From the NCBI GenBank assembly GCA_024500155.1, contig CM044857.1:5148501-5212500 (forward strand): a stretch of 64,000 nucleotides of DNA, in the 5' to 3' direction. This document shows positions 26,001-36,198 of this stretch, piece by piece; within the stretch, counting starts at the first letter, position 1, and every line of letters begins with the position of its first letter. The DNA comes from Chenopodium formosanum (Eukaryota > Streptophyta > Magnoliopsida > Caryophyllales > Amaranthaceae). The notes under the pieces are model-generated. The model worked only from the letters and a program-made list of their open reading frames with translations, did not search any database and was not told the DNA's origin. The position numbers and the translations under genes were made by a program.

Positions 26001-26111
26001 GAGATCAGGGGTGGCGTAGTATTGTGTTGGAGGGGGTGGTGGTTGGTGGTGTTGGTGTTGTGGGGGGTGAGGGTAGTAAGGAGGAGGGTTGAAATCGCCG
26101 GCTTGCTGCAT
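17363..26111 (-). CDS. FREE1: FREE1/FYVE1, FYVE-domain ESCRT-associated protein required for endosomal sorting
   Basis: Ten exons (minus strand): 26111-25191, 22932-22846, 22757-22626, 20300-20169, 19415-19350, 19239-19129, 18470-18378, 17776-17743, 17604-17534, 17440-17363. All introns are GT-AG and the joins stay in frame, giving 574 residues. Residues 1-230 are Pro/Tyr-rich and disordered, with a PTAP motif at 84-87 of the kind that binds the VPS23 UEV domain. A segment of about 285-400 (QKFRVKLLPESGGQS, VGLDGIRMLDPNTSRTL) is conserved in the family. The FYVE finger covers about 424-483 and has the PI3P-binding signatures WVPD and RRHHCRNCG with paired Cys ligands. A coiled segment follows (SHEDLAKKLQEEMEKN), then a C-terminal CPTC/CGVC zinc-like motif ending FLVSAH. 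In Arabidopsis FREE1 acts with ESCRT-I on multivesicular bodies in vacuolar sorting. The order and motifs match it along the whole length, and nothing is broken. Confidence 0.97.
23051..23091. repeat. (GT)n-(GA)n microsatellite in FREE1 intron 1
   Basis: About 11 GT units followed by about 9 GA units within the 2.26-kb first intron. Likely polymorphic. Confidence 0.95.
24144..24454. mobile_element. TIR MITE in FREE1 intron 1 with a smaller MITE inside
   Basis: The outer unit starts GGGTTTGTTTGGCATTG and ends ATACCAAACGGACCC, with TA at both edges. Inside, 24306-24395 is a 90-bp near-palindrome (CTACTTCTGTTTCATATTAT ... GAAATGGAGGTAG) with its own TA duplication. Both are non-coding. Confidence 0.7.
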
Positions 26112-26240
26112 TGCCGGAGATGGGGTTGATTGGGGAATTCCGGCGGTGTTGAAGAGGGAGAAAGTGGAGGAGAGAGAAAGTTTGAGAAATTGTCAGCGAG
26201 GATGAGAAAGGTAAAGGTAAGGAGTGTGCGTAATTTTTCA
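26112..26240 (-). promoter_or_regulatory. 5' leader and proximal promoter of FREE1
   Basis: The leader is CT-rich on the coding strand (TTTCTCTCTCCTCCACTTTC near 26180), typical of TATA-less plant promoters; no TATA box was found upstream. The start context CGGCAATGC is acceptable. An upstream ATG at 26241 opens a 78-codon frame that overlaps the FREE1 start out of phase; whether it is transcribed depends on the unknown start site. Confidence 0.55.
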
Positions 26241-26639
26241 CATTTGTGTGGGACCCTTGTTCAGGTTTATCATGGAGTTGTTAAGTTTCCAAGCAAGAAC
26301 CAAGGTGTTAACAAGTAGTTTTTTTTTTTTTTTTTTTAGGCAAGGTGTTAAAAAGTTAACAACTAACAAGTTCTTATTGAATATTTTTAGTCCTGATTTT
26401 TATTTTTTATTTTTTATTTTTTTATTATTTTTGTTTTTTTAAGGAATATTTTTAGTATACGGTGTTTAAGGATATAAGCGGATGCTTGCCTTGCTTCCTT
26501 AGCTTTTCGAACTTTCCTCGGTTAAGGTTGGAATTGTTTTAGTAAACAACTTTATACCTCCAACCGAAGGTTCTGACAGCTTACTTGGTCTCTAAACTGA
26601 TGGTACTTTTAACGAAAAGACGGTCTCATATTGCATTTT
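26241..26639. other. Intergenic, T-rich
   Basis: Contains poly(T) runs at 26318-26337 and 26395-26445. No gene seen. Confidence 0.6.
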
Positions 26640-27470
26640 CTAGCAAGGGGATGAAGGCACCAGACTAAGTAGAGGCGGCCCTCACTAGAGAGTTATCGTG
26701 CAAACACATAATTGAATCCTTCCCATCATCGAAAGAAAAAGAGACAAAAGCAAATCCATTCTATGGTGGAAGGAAACAAAAAAAAAAAGACAGTTAGCAA
26801 AACGAATAAGTGACCATTGAACCTTGTTGAGCCGCTCCTTACTCAGAGCAACCTTTCAAAAAACTACAATGGAACCGTGTTCCATTAGCTCAGTGTCTTT
26901 CTCTTCCCTAAGAGAAAGATTTCAACGAGGACAAGAAGGCAATGGTTGAACGTACTCAGAGGATAACAGACGAGTATTAGGAAAGCTTACGAGCTTGGGG
27001 TGGATTCGACCCACCTATTTCAAAACTCCGAGTGCGTTCGTGAACGTGTTCAAGACGGAGGCGTAGTGACCCTCCTACAAGCTTGAACACCTTTGCATGC
27101 CCCAAATACGAAACAACAGTATACTTCATCAATATTCCCCCAGGGAGTGAAGGATGAGACTTTCTTTCTGTAATTTGTATCTTCAGTATTTTCGGTTTTT
27201 CACCGATTAATCGGACCATTACCCCCCTGGGGGGAAGGAACTGCAATAAGGCTGCCCCTTGCTCTCTTTCCCTACCTTTTTTGGAATCCGGGAAAGGAGC
27301 GAGGGCAGAAACAAGCAACCGAGCTCATGAAATCCAATGAGAAGAGGCTTATAACTTAATCCTTCCTCGACTTATTGAGACAAAACGAACTCCCAGCTTA
27401 GTCCCTTAAAAGAGGAGCCAGAGGAACTAGTGGAGGCCTGAAGCGATACTGACGTGCATATCCTAATATA
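26640..27470. other. Organelle-like (probably mitochondrial) DNA insertion
   Basis: Balanced composition, free of the poly(A/T) runs of its surroundings, with a style typical of plant mitochondrial intergenic DNA (for example CCCCCTGGGGGGAAGG and GGTGGATTCGACCCACC-like words). A minus-strand frame of 113 codons at 27318-26977 matches no protein I recognise. Boundaries are approximate, and a search is needed to settle the origin. Confidence 0.4.
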
Positions 27471-27536
27471 TATAACAACTCGTTTTTTTCTTTTTTTTTT
27501 TTACTCGTATGGTTCAATGCAACCCTAGTTAGAAAT

Positions 27537-27567
<31 letters not shown>

Positions 27568-28030
27568 CGTAGTATAAATGCAAGGACAGTTTTCAAATGA
27601 TTGTATTAGATTAAATCATAGCCGTCTATCTCTTTTAACTAATATGAATCGTCGATAAAAGTGACTTTAATTTGGATTTTTATTTTAGAAAACGTTAAAA
27701 AAAAATCATTTTCTAAACTTCTAACCCACTACCAATTCAGTTTTCAATGATTCACAAAGTAGTGTTTTTTTTTTTAAGATGCTTGACTTGTTTTAGGAAG
27801 ATCGGCTAAAGATTTAATTATTTTTGATAAATTTTCCTAATATAAATACAAAGTAATAACTTTTTTTTTTTCAAAAAAAAAATTTATAGTTAAATCCTAC
27901 CCTAGTTCGGAATCCATCACTTATTATATCGAGTACGTATATAAGTATAGATTATAAATAAATGAATTAAAGGAAGCATTAAAAAAGGCAAGAAAAGTAA
28001 TAATGTTGATTAGGATTTTGAAAAACAGGA
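27471..28030. other. Intergenic with (AT)n microsatellite
   Basis: An (AT)n run lies at 27539-27567. The rest is AT-rich with no recognised feature. Confidence 0.6.
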
Positions 28031-28339
28031 TAGAAACTGATCATGTGTAGCCCGGCCCGCTGACCCAGCTTGATTTCGGGCGGGTTTTGGATAGCCTTTT
28101 TGCTCTGAAATCGGGTTGGGCTCGGCCTGGTCTGATTTTTTTTTTAAAAAAATGGGCGGGCTTGGGAAAGCATTTTTATTCAAATTTAGTTGATTTTTTT
28201 GGCCCGGCCCGAAAAGCCCGCACGGTCCGAGCATTTTGGACGGGTTTGGGCACGAACTTTTCTGCCCGGATTTGGCCCGGCCCGCTATATGGGCTGGAAT
28301 TATAAGCCTTGGTCCGGCCCACTCAAATGATCACCTCTA
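28031..28339. mobile_element. GC-rich hAT-like element, degenerate
   Basis: Left TAGAAACTGATCATGTGTAG and right complement of GGCCCACTCAAATGATCACC with CTCTA after it form imperfect inverted ends. Arms are rich in GGCCCGGCCCG words. No clear 8-bp duplication. Confidence 0.5.
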
Positions 28340-28616
28340 ACAAAAAGTGAGCATAACTTCAATTTATAAAACAAAAGAAATATTTACTAATTATAAGTAC
28401 TCTATATTATTGGTTTCAACTAGCAAAGTTAACATCACAATCAGGCCCTCAATTCTATGGCTTCCCTATTTAACAATCAAACCTACTTTCATGGAATCAT
28501 GTAAATTAAAGACATTAAGTTCGGCACCCTAACTTCCTAATAATCCGTTCTACCTACTTCTGTGGAGAATTTCATACCCTTAATTGATCTATTCAAATCC
28601 GTCAAAACCCAACTCC

Positions 28617-31379
28617 TGTTGCGATCAAGACAATGGAATAATAACAATACCAATTATCCCTAGTCTAGTATTAGCATAAGCACAATCAATTAAGGATGAA
28701 CAATATAAATAATAAATTGAGAATTTAAAAGAACAAATCAAGTATCAATCATGGCTAGGGTTAAACCTAACCCTAGAATAATAATCTACACTAACATAAT
28801 AAAAGAAATAAAATAAAAGAAAGAGAAGAAGAAAATATAATACTTGAATTGATAAAATAAACTAGAGAGAAAATTAGGGTTCTAAACTAATGAGGATTTT
28901 GGGATAATAAAGCTAAAGAGTATTCATAATAAACCTAGGAATTAGGATAGAATTAGGAAAATAATCCGCTAATAAGATGATTTATTCATCCTTGCATGGA
29001 CGTGCTAGCATGAGGCACGTGCGTGACTCGCTGCTGCACGCGTAGCTCTTCTTAAAATAGTCATAACTTGAGTTCTAGAGCTTTGTTTGAGGCGTGTAAT
29101 GTATCGTTGGAAAGATCTTGAAGTCTAAATTCCAATGCAATTTGAATCACTCCAATATCATTTGTAGATAAAAATTTATGATCAAAATAGTGGACGGGAC
29201 TCATATTCATCAAGTCTTTCATCAACGCCTTTACTTCTTTCTATCCTTATTTCCTCTCGACCACATAATTTGAGATACTTGAGTGGGATAGCTTCATACT
29301 CCATGATTATTATACTCAATATTAGCCAACTGTAGACACCTAATTGTGTCTCCCCAAAAACCAGACCCAGTGATGAATATCTTTCGCATCATTTGATTAT
29401 CGAACGAAGTGAAAGTGTGGAGAGACTTGTGAATGCTTCTGTTTTAATACAAAAATATCTTTCTGTTTTCGAAAATGTACTCTATTTATGAAAATGTCCA
29501 GTCCAATTTAGTTTGGTTCATGATAAGGGTCCAATAATGGTGTAGTTGGATTGGGTTGAAAACAGTTTTCCAACGATATATTATAAGCCCAATTCCGATG
29601 AATAATGAGGAAGTTATGGCCAAAATACTAAATTGGGCCTGAAATGGTTTTATGGCCCAATGACCTAGTGGAGGGCCCATTAATTAATATTCCTAAAGTT
29701 ATTAGGATTGATTTTAATCTTCTAGAATAATCTACAAGGTTATTTTGAGTTCTAATGGGATTAGGATTAATAATTATATCTTTTATGAAAAAAAGAATTC
29801 TATTTGGATTAAAACAAGTGTTTTAAAGAGATTAAATCTGATTTTCAAAGATAAGTACGGACGTTACTTAATTAAATTTAATTAGATTAAGAATTCCGTA
29901 CGGTTTTTAGAAAACGCGTGAACCATCGCGAAACGACAGAACTAGCGTGCCACGACAAGTCTATCGCACAGCGACAAGGCTGTCGCGTCGCGCTGGATTT
30001 TGTCGCTCCGCGACAAAGGTAGTTTTATTCCAAGTAGGATTCGATCTTTTTCTAATCGTATCCGGGCTATTTTTCTTATAAATAGGGTCGTATTTCCCCG
30101 TTATTAATCATTCACAATTGTCAACAATCATCTAATTCTATTCTCTTCTCTCTCAAGCTAGAAACTTATTCTTTCTCCCTCTTTCTAAGCCTCCCCTTTT
30201 CAAATAAAAATACCGCATTCACGAATTCTAGACACACCTAGCCAAGCTCGAAGTTGCGCCCTAGACGTGAAAGGTTGATAATTTCTGAGGGTTTGGTCCC
30301 AAATCCCTATTTCAACTATTTAAATTAACCGTTTTATTTAATATTTTCATTGAAGTTACTAACGTGTGTATTTTGTTATTAGAAAGAGATACGAGACAAC
30401 AAAGTAAGTAGTTTCATTATTTCTGTAGAAAGCATGTTTATATTATTCCTAGTATCATGTTAGGATGTTATTTATTGCTTTCTAGCATCATGTTTAGGTT
30501 GCTTCCTAGTTCTTCTATCATGTTAGTATCATGTTAGGGTTAAAGCTTTGATCTTTAATGTTTAGTGACATGCTAGGATTTGTTATTAATCTTATTAGTA
30601 TCATGCCTAGGATATTGCTAATATTATTATGCTTTGAGAATATTATATGATGATGATGATGATTTGTTGTATCAATATATTATTATGTTGCTTGATATTT
30701 ATTGTTATTGCTTGATCACACCCTTTCTTGTAGGTTTAAAGGGAATTTGTACTTGTAATCACGCTTAATAAGATAATTAATAATTTTATTTAGGCTAATG
30801 TGATTTTAATTCAAGTGATCGCCAATAATAGATTTGTTCGTGCATTAATATTCAACCAACATAGATTAAACAGGTTTAGGGTTAATATATTGATTACATG
30901 TTAGTCAGAAAGCGCACATGAATATGAGAAGAATAAAGTAGAGGCCTATTTTAGGGCAGGTTCAATCTCTTTTAGGTTGGATTTGCACTTTCATCCCCGA
31001 ATATGCAATCATGGTTCAGGACCGCTATGGAGTTAGCGATCTCATGGATCGTGAAGGGGTGTAACCTTCACCCTATGAACGGTTTATAAGTTCCTAAAAC
31101 TTGTTGGCGACTCTTTTGCTCTAACTTCCTTCCCTTTGGACGCCACCACACTTAAGTGTATGATCACAGTGGGCCTCAAGTGTGGGATGCTTGAAATATT
31201 CCCTACACCAACCATAATCCATTTGCATCTAAATCACCTAAAAATCATCAAAACACACAAATGGAGAGTAGTAGAGCATAACCTAAGCAAATAATGTAAA
31301 AATACACCTTAGACCTCTAAATCTATAAGCAATTGAGTGTAGATAAGAACCTAAAATGTTTACAAATTAGGACCTATCA
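28617..31379 (-). mobile_element. Possible older LTR fragment, split by solo LTR copy B
   Basis: On the minus strand it would start TGATAGGTCCTAATTTG and end GATCGCAACA (TG...CA). The style (TCTACACTCAATTGC near the start) resembles long Gypsy LTRs. No 5-bp duplication was found, so the boundaries and the call are tentative. Confidence 0.35.
29331..31207 (+). mobile_element. Solo LTR, copy B (TGTAGACACC family)
   Basis: 1877 bp, TGTAGACACC...TTCCCTACA, with perfect 5-bp duplication CCAAC (29326-29330, 31208-31212). TATA box TATAAATAGGG at about 30078. A CpG-rich cluster with GTCGCG/CGCGAC words lies at 29920-30015, just upstream of it. No internal region. Confidence 0.93.
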
Positions 31380-31539
31380 TTCACCCTTAAACTATAGGTA
31401 ATTAATTACTAATTAAATTTAATAAAAATAAAATGCAAAAATTATAATAATCTGTTTTCAAAAAAAAAAAAAAAAGCCGTTAGTGGCTATTAATTTCAGT
31501 TTATAGTAGCCAAAAAGCCATAAAAATATCCTTCTTCAC

Positions 31540-31584
<45 letters not shown>

Positions 31585-31646
31585 ATATTAGTAAGGCAAA
31601 ATTCAGAGCAAGATTTCCCCACCAACATATATATATATATAGCAAA

Positions 31647-31889
31647 GTGAAGTTAGAACAGATGGACTTCTGCCACTGTAACAAAAGATTGCTGCATAGA
31701 GTATCAAGAACAACCAAGCATCCATTCATGAGGTTTAAGATATGTGAGAATTACAAATGCTTCAATGGATGCAATTATTTTGAATGGGTTGACATGCCTC
31801 ATCCAATAGAATTGAAGAGTGAAATGGTGGTGATGATTAACAATAAAGTGAAAATGGAACAAGACATGCTGAAATTGATCCTAAACTAA
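31647..31889 (+). CDS. Small GRF-type zinc-finger ORF inside MULE2
   Basis: 80 residues. The core is FCHCNKRLLHRVSR followed by HPFMRFKICENYKC and NGCNYFEWVD. This fits the GRF finger pattern: CxC, a variable loop with T, an aromatic-x-x-C, C, then F-W-D. GRF fingers bind nucleic acid in several eukaryotic DNA-repair and topoisomerase proteins; in plants many small GRF proteins of unknown role exist. The C-terminal part here is a short helix (KSEMVVMINNKVKMEQDML) without the membrane segment seen in the MULE1 copy. It may be a single exon or a remnant; expression is unknown. Confidence 0.6.
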   Translation: MKLEQMDFCHCNKRLLHRVSRTTKHPFMRFKICENYKCFNGCNYFEWVDMPHPIELKSEMVVMINNKVKMEQDMLKLILN

Positions 31890-32318
31890 GTAATTGTCAA
31901 ATTTCTTTCTCTTGAAATATATACCATTTCAATTTCAGTTATTACTCATTCATCAAGTTAGCACTTTCGCAGCATTCCTTCTCCACAGTCCGACACTCTA
32001 ACCACTAGTCTACTACATATTATCAACAAACAACTAATTAACATAACTAATTAACTAAAATTGTTTATTGAATGAACCTACTGATTTCAAGTTACATATT
32101 TTCTCTGTGACTTATGACGAGGAACCACAAATTGCATTTTTTTTTTAGCAATTACATTACACCACACAAATCATATAGCATCCCAACAATTCAATAAGAC
32201 CTAAAGACAAACATTTTCACAATACTCATTTCATATAAATTTGTAAAATTCAATCAATATTTCCACTTACTAAAAATACACATGCAATATAAATTACGGA
32301 AACAAGAAGAGGAGTGTA

Positions 32319-32530
32319 CAAACCAGATTGAGAATACAATTTAAAACTAACAATAGCACCAGAAGCATCTTTTACAGGACCAATCAAATGACCTAAATGC
32401 CCTTCATCACGTTGTTGTTGTTCTTCAATTGCAGAATAAGAACCATCTTTAGAGTTTGAAACCCCACCTTCATTTTTCCCACAAAATGACTCACATTTAC
32501 TACCTTCGTTAACTTTAAGTTGTAACTTTA
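32319..32530 (-). pseudogene. Exon-like fragment of unidentified origin in MULE2
   Basis: The minus strand is open from about 32530 to 32325 with plausible coding content (EGSKCESFCGKNEGG, DGSYSAIEEQQRDEGHLGHL, GPVKDASGAIVSFKLYSQS). It then meets a GT that could be a donor (GGTTTGTAC). Upstream, a possible 5' exon ends TTGAGGTATG near 33031. I do not recognise the protein. It may be a host gene fragment carried by the element (Pack-MULE) or part of the element's own lost gene. Confidence 0.4.
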
Positions 32531-33372
32531 ATATGGAATATTTTATATCTCACAACAATACCCCAAACTTGCAACTAAAAGTTAACAGAGGTAGTAACTG
32601 AAAAAGACAATCTTTTACATTTTTGTCTCCAAAATAATCAAAACCCACTTGATTAATTGCTCTAAATTCTGATGAGTTGCTTGCAAAATTGCTCCAAAAA
32701 TTTAGAGCGATAATTGTGAAAGCATAAAGCACACTTCCCCTGTTTTGCGAAAGCACACTTCCCCTGTTTTGTGACGCACATAATCATTTTTTATCAAACC
32801 CTAGCGCAATTTCTACAACAATTACTCACAATTCAACAACATCAATCACAAATAGCAGCAATATACTACATCATAAGCACAAATTATTCGAAAAACAACA
32901 AATCACCATTACAATGTCGTTTTCAACCCAAAAACCATAAACCCTATCTCGCAAAATTACACTATTCAAACACCAAAAAAATCGAAATAAAGAACAAAAC
33001 AACAAATAGATTTCGGTACAATCAAACATACCTCAACAAATGGTCGCGATTCTTGTACTTTTCCCCAAATTTGGCTACAATCCAAGCCCTTTTCCTCACC
33101 AAACCACACTGACAATTTTTCAGAAAAGGAAAAGAATAGAGAATATGACCAGAAGAAGAAGAAGAAAGAAAACCGCGTATTTTTTTGGTGGGCCCCACAA
33201 GTTAACCCAAGGTACTCAACTTTTAACCAAGGGTACTCAATTGTTTTGGCTGAATTAATTTTTTTTTTGGCCGGAAATAGGGTCAGAGTACCCAAACGAT
33301 GAAAAAAAAATTTGAGTACTCAAACGGTGAAAAAATCAACAATTGAGGGCCTATTTGTTGTGTTAACTCCAA

Positions 33373-34159
33373 CTAGCATAGTATTCGTGTGATGCACGGT
33401 TTATAAATTAAATTACTAATCCCGTAGGGATAAAACTAATGTAATTCAATTGGTAATAAAGGGCTCATTAACTAATGGTCGATACAAAAACAAAGGAACG
33501 TAATTTGAATAGAATTTTAAGTTATTTGTATTTTTTTTTATAAATTCATTTTGATTAATTAAAAAATAAATGAGTATTGCTCCACATAACTATGTAAGAG
33601 ACGTTGACTCATTCGTTTCCTATCTCCGGTAGAGAAAAAAACTAAAATTTTCTTGTCATACCTTCCGCTTCAGTAGCTACAATATAATACAAAGTTCATG
33701 TTTTACCTGTCGTATTCCTAAAAATCTTTAATTATTATTATTAGTATTATTCTAATAATAAAGTTAGCATATATTTTCCTTGGAAAATATTTTTTAACTT
33801 TTAGATGTATATTTTTTAATCTAAGTTAGTTTAATTTTACGTTAGGTTTGTATAGTAAAAATTTGAAAACTCTATATTTATTTAATATTACATTAGATAT
33901 GTAGTCTATAATTACATAGAATGAAAAATATTAATTACAGTTTGCGAAAGTATATGAATCAATATAATCACAAATATATTATATGATTTGGTGAATATTT
34001 TGTGTATAATTTATAGTAGGTAATTAATGTCATTGGCTAAAAAAAGAAAAACTAAAAAAAAAAAAAAGGAAAAATAAGGAAGGGGATTTTAGAGGGAAAA
34101 AACAGCATCGAGAAATGACATATGTCATTTTTGGCGTCTGTTTTAATATTATATATTGA
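33373..34159 (-). mobile_element. Non-autonomous Helitron
   Basis: On the minus strand it starts TCAATATATAATATTAAAAC and ends with a short stem (CGTG...CACG), about 11 nt of spacer and CTAG. It is flanked by A at the 5' side and T at the 3' side, as expected for Helitrons. The CTAG end coincides with the MULE2 insertion site. Confidence 0.75.
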
Positions 34160-34524
34160 TGATTGATTGATTGATTGATTTATAAAACAAATGAAATATT
34201 TACTATTTCTAAGTACTATGTATTATTGGTATGTACACGAGTATGAAATCTCTTACTCAGTATTATTTAGTTTTTTGTCTTTTTATATTCATGTTATTAT
34301 CTTTTTTTTTTTTTTTTGACAGAACACATTATTTTTACATTGATTAAAATAATTATCATTTGTTATTTATTTATTTAGAAAGAATAGAAATGTAACTAGC
34401 TACTCCATAAGTTTTTAATTTCAAGGTCTTAGATTAAGCTCAATGATTTGTGAATTTGGTAATACATTTAACATATAATATCATTAATTAGATACACTAA
34501 CTATGATAAACCACATTAAATTAA

Positions 34525-34995
34525 TCTATACTAATATATTAAAAGGCATTTATAAAAACGTCCATGTGTCATGTAGATCCTTTTAAATTACGCCACGTCA
34601 CTTCACAAACACTTCATGACGCCACATCACCTACCCAACATCACTTTATGCCATATCATTATTGAATTAACATTAATCATTATGCCACATCACCCATGCA
34701 ACCCACATTACTTCATATAAAAATAAAAGGTTAAAGGGATAACACCAAAGCACTTATAAGTTATAACAAAGTTGGTTATTCAACCATCTTAGCCCATTAT
34801 CATGTATATGTTACAAATATGAAAAAGAAATGTACATAAATGAATATAAGTGTCAATCACATGATTTAATTATTTTTTTAAAAAAAAACCACATTCAATA
34901 AAGTCAATTTCAAATTTTAAAATCCTCAAGAAAAATATCCCAATTGCACGATTACAAAAGTAGCAACCCAGGGTAACGCCCAGGTTACTCACTAG
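34525..34995 (+). mobile_element. Non-autonomous Helitron
   Basis: Starts TCTATACTAATATATTAAAA and ends CAGGTTACTCACTAG, inserted between A (34524) and T (34996). The subterminal hairpin position carries CCCAGG twice where a CCCGGG stem would be expected. 471 bp, no coding. Confidence 0.8.
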
Positions 34996-34996
34996 T

Positions 34997-36198
34997 TATT
35001 TATTAAAGAAAAGCAACAAATGTTACACTAAATAGGGGTTCCGCTAAGATTGAATCAATTAGCAAGCTACTCGAGATCTGTTCGGTCAAAGCTTGGCCAA
35101 AACTCAGCTCAATTAAGCTCGACTCGATATGTTAACGAGACAAGTCTATCTACTTCAAACTCGAACTTGACTCGCATTGTAAGCACCCTTATATATTATT
35201 AACTGTTATAAAAAAATATTAAGGGATACTGAGATGAAACTAACAAGTTCGCACATAATAAACTATATTTAACCAAATGCATAATTCATATTACAATCAA
35301 AATAGTAAATGTAAATAGTTGTAAATACAAGATTTTGTAACATTGTGTACCATGTAATTTATTTTTAAAATTAAATAATGCTTTGTGAATCCATTAATCA
35401 TAAAAAACTAACTTGGATTTGTTCTCTTCAACTTCTTTCATTTATGTGTGAACTAATTTGGATTTGTTCTCTTCCATTTATTTCATGTGTGTGTGTGTGT
35501 GTGTGTGTGTTTTAGAGAGTCACACGTGCAGGTGATGACAATCGATCCTATAATCCCCTTAAATTGGGAAGGAAGCTCTAACCACCTAAGTTATCCTCTA
35601 CGTAATATCATTTCAGATACTTGCTACTTAGTCTTGTCAAGATCTTATCAAATCAGATAAGCCAAATAAAAACTACTTCATTCGTTTATTTTTTAGTTAT
35701 ATTACTTTAGTTTTCACGTACATTTACACAACTTTTTAAATAGAGAGAGGTACAGAGAAAAAATAAATAGGGCTCATGTGATAGGCCAGGGAGAGATAGA
35801 GAGAATTTATTAGTTAAAAAAGACATTGATGCAACTAATTTAAAACTTTCGCTTAAGGAAAGTGATACAACTAGAAAAATAGAGGAAATATTAATTTTGG
35901 TTTACATATTGCTAAAATATCTTAAGCTGAGTATTAAAAAAAATGGTGATAATTGTTTGGTCAAGTTAACACATCAATTTAGAATAGCCTAGACCTCATT
36001 ATAATCATACCATGTCACCTTATTTTAGTGTGTCTTTGGAATCTTTTGTTTTTGACTAAATTTTGTTTAGATTTTTTTGTCTATCGATTTGGGGCAATTT
36101 AATGAATTAGGTCCGGTTTATATCTCCTTAAAAAACATTAAAAATTAGTAACTTTAAAAACTTAAAAAAAAAGGAGAAAATACATGTTTATATCCTAC
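34997..36198. other. Intergenic with minor repeats
   Basis: Contains a (GT)n run at 35486-35510. It also holds a likely Stowaway-like MITE at about 35673-35889 (CTACTTCATTCGTTTATTTT ... AAAATAGAGGAAAT). A segment at 35035-35190 has GAGCTCGACTCG-type words like hAT arms. No gene. Confidence 0.55.

Larger units (their letters stand above)
28426..33369. mobile_element. Mutator-like element MULE2, with nested LTR insertions
   Basis: The perfect 9-bp duplication CAACTAGCA (28417-28425, 33370-33378) flanks inverted ends: left AAGTTAACATCACAATCAGG, right complement beginning GAGTTAACACAACAAATAGG. Both continue CCCTCAATT. A 9-bp duplication is typical of Mutator elements. Inside are an LTR-like segment with a solo LTR (copy B), a GRF zinc-finger ORF on the plus strand, and exon-like sequence on the minus strand near the right end. 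No transposase domain remains. The insertion point is the 3' terminus of a Helitron. Confidence 0.85.

Noticed and set aside
25836..26129. Plus-strand ORF rich in Arg and Gly
   Set aside because: Antisense shadow of the Pro-rich first exon of FREE1.
26977..27318. 113-codon minus-strand ORF as a real gene
   Set aside because: No recognisable domain and no splice or promoter context; more likely part of the organelle-like insertion.
34997..35200. Complete hAT element near 35035
   Set aside because: Ends TAGGGGTTCC and TAAGGGTGCT are suggestive, but no 8-bp duplication was found.
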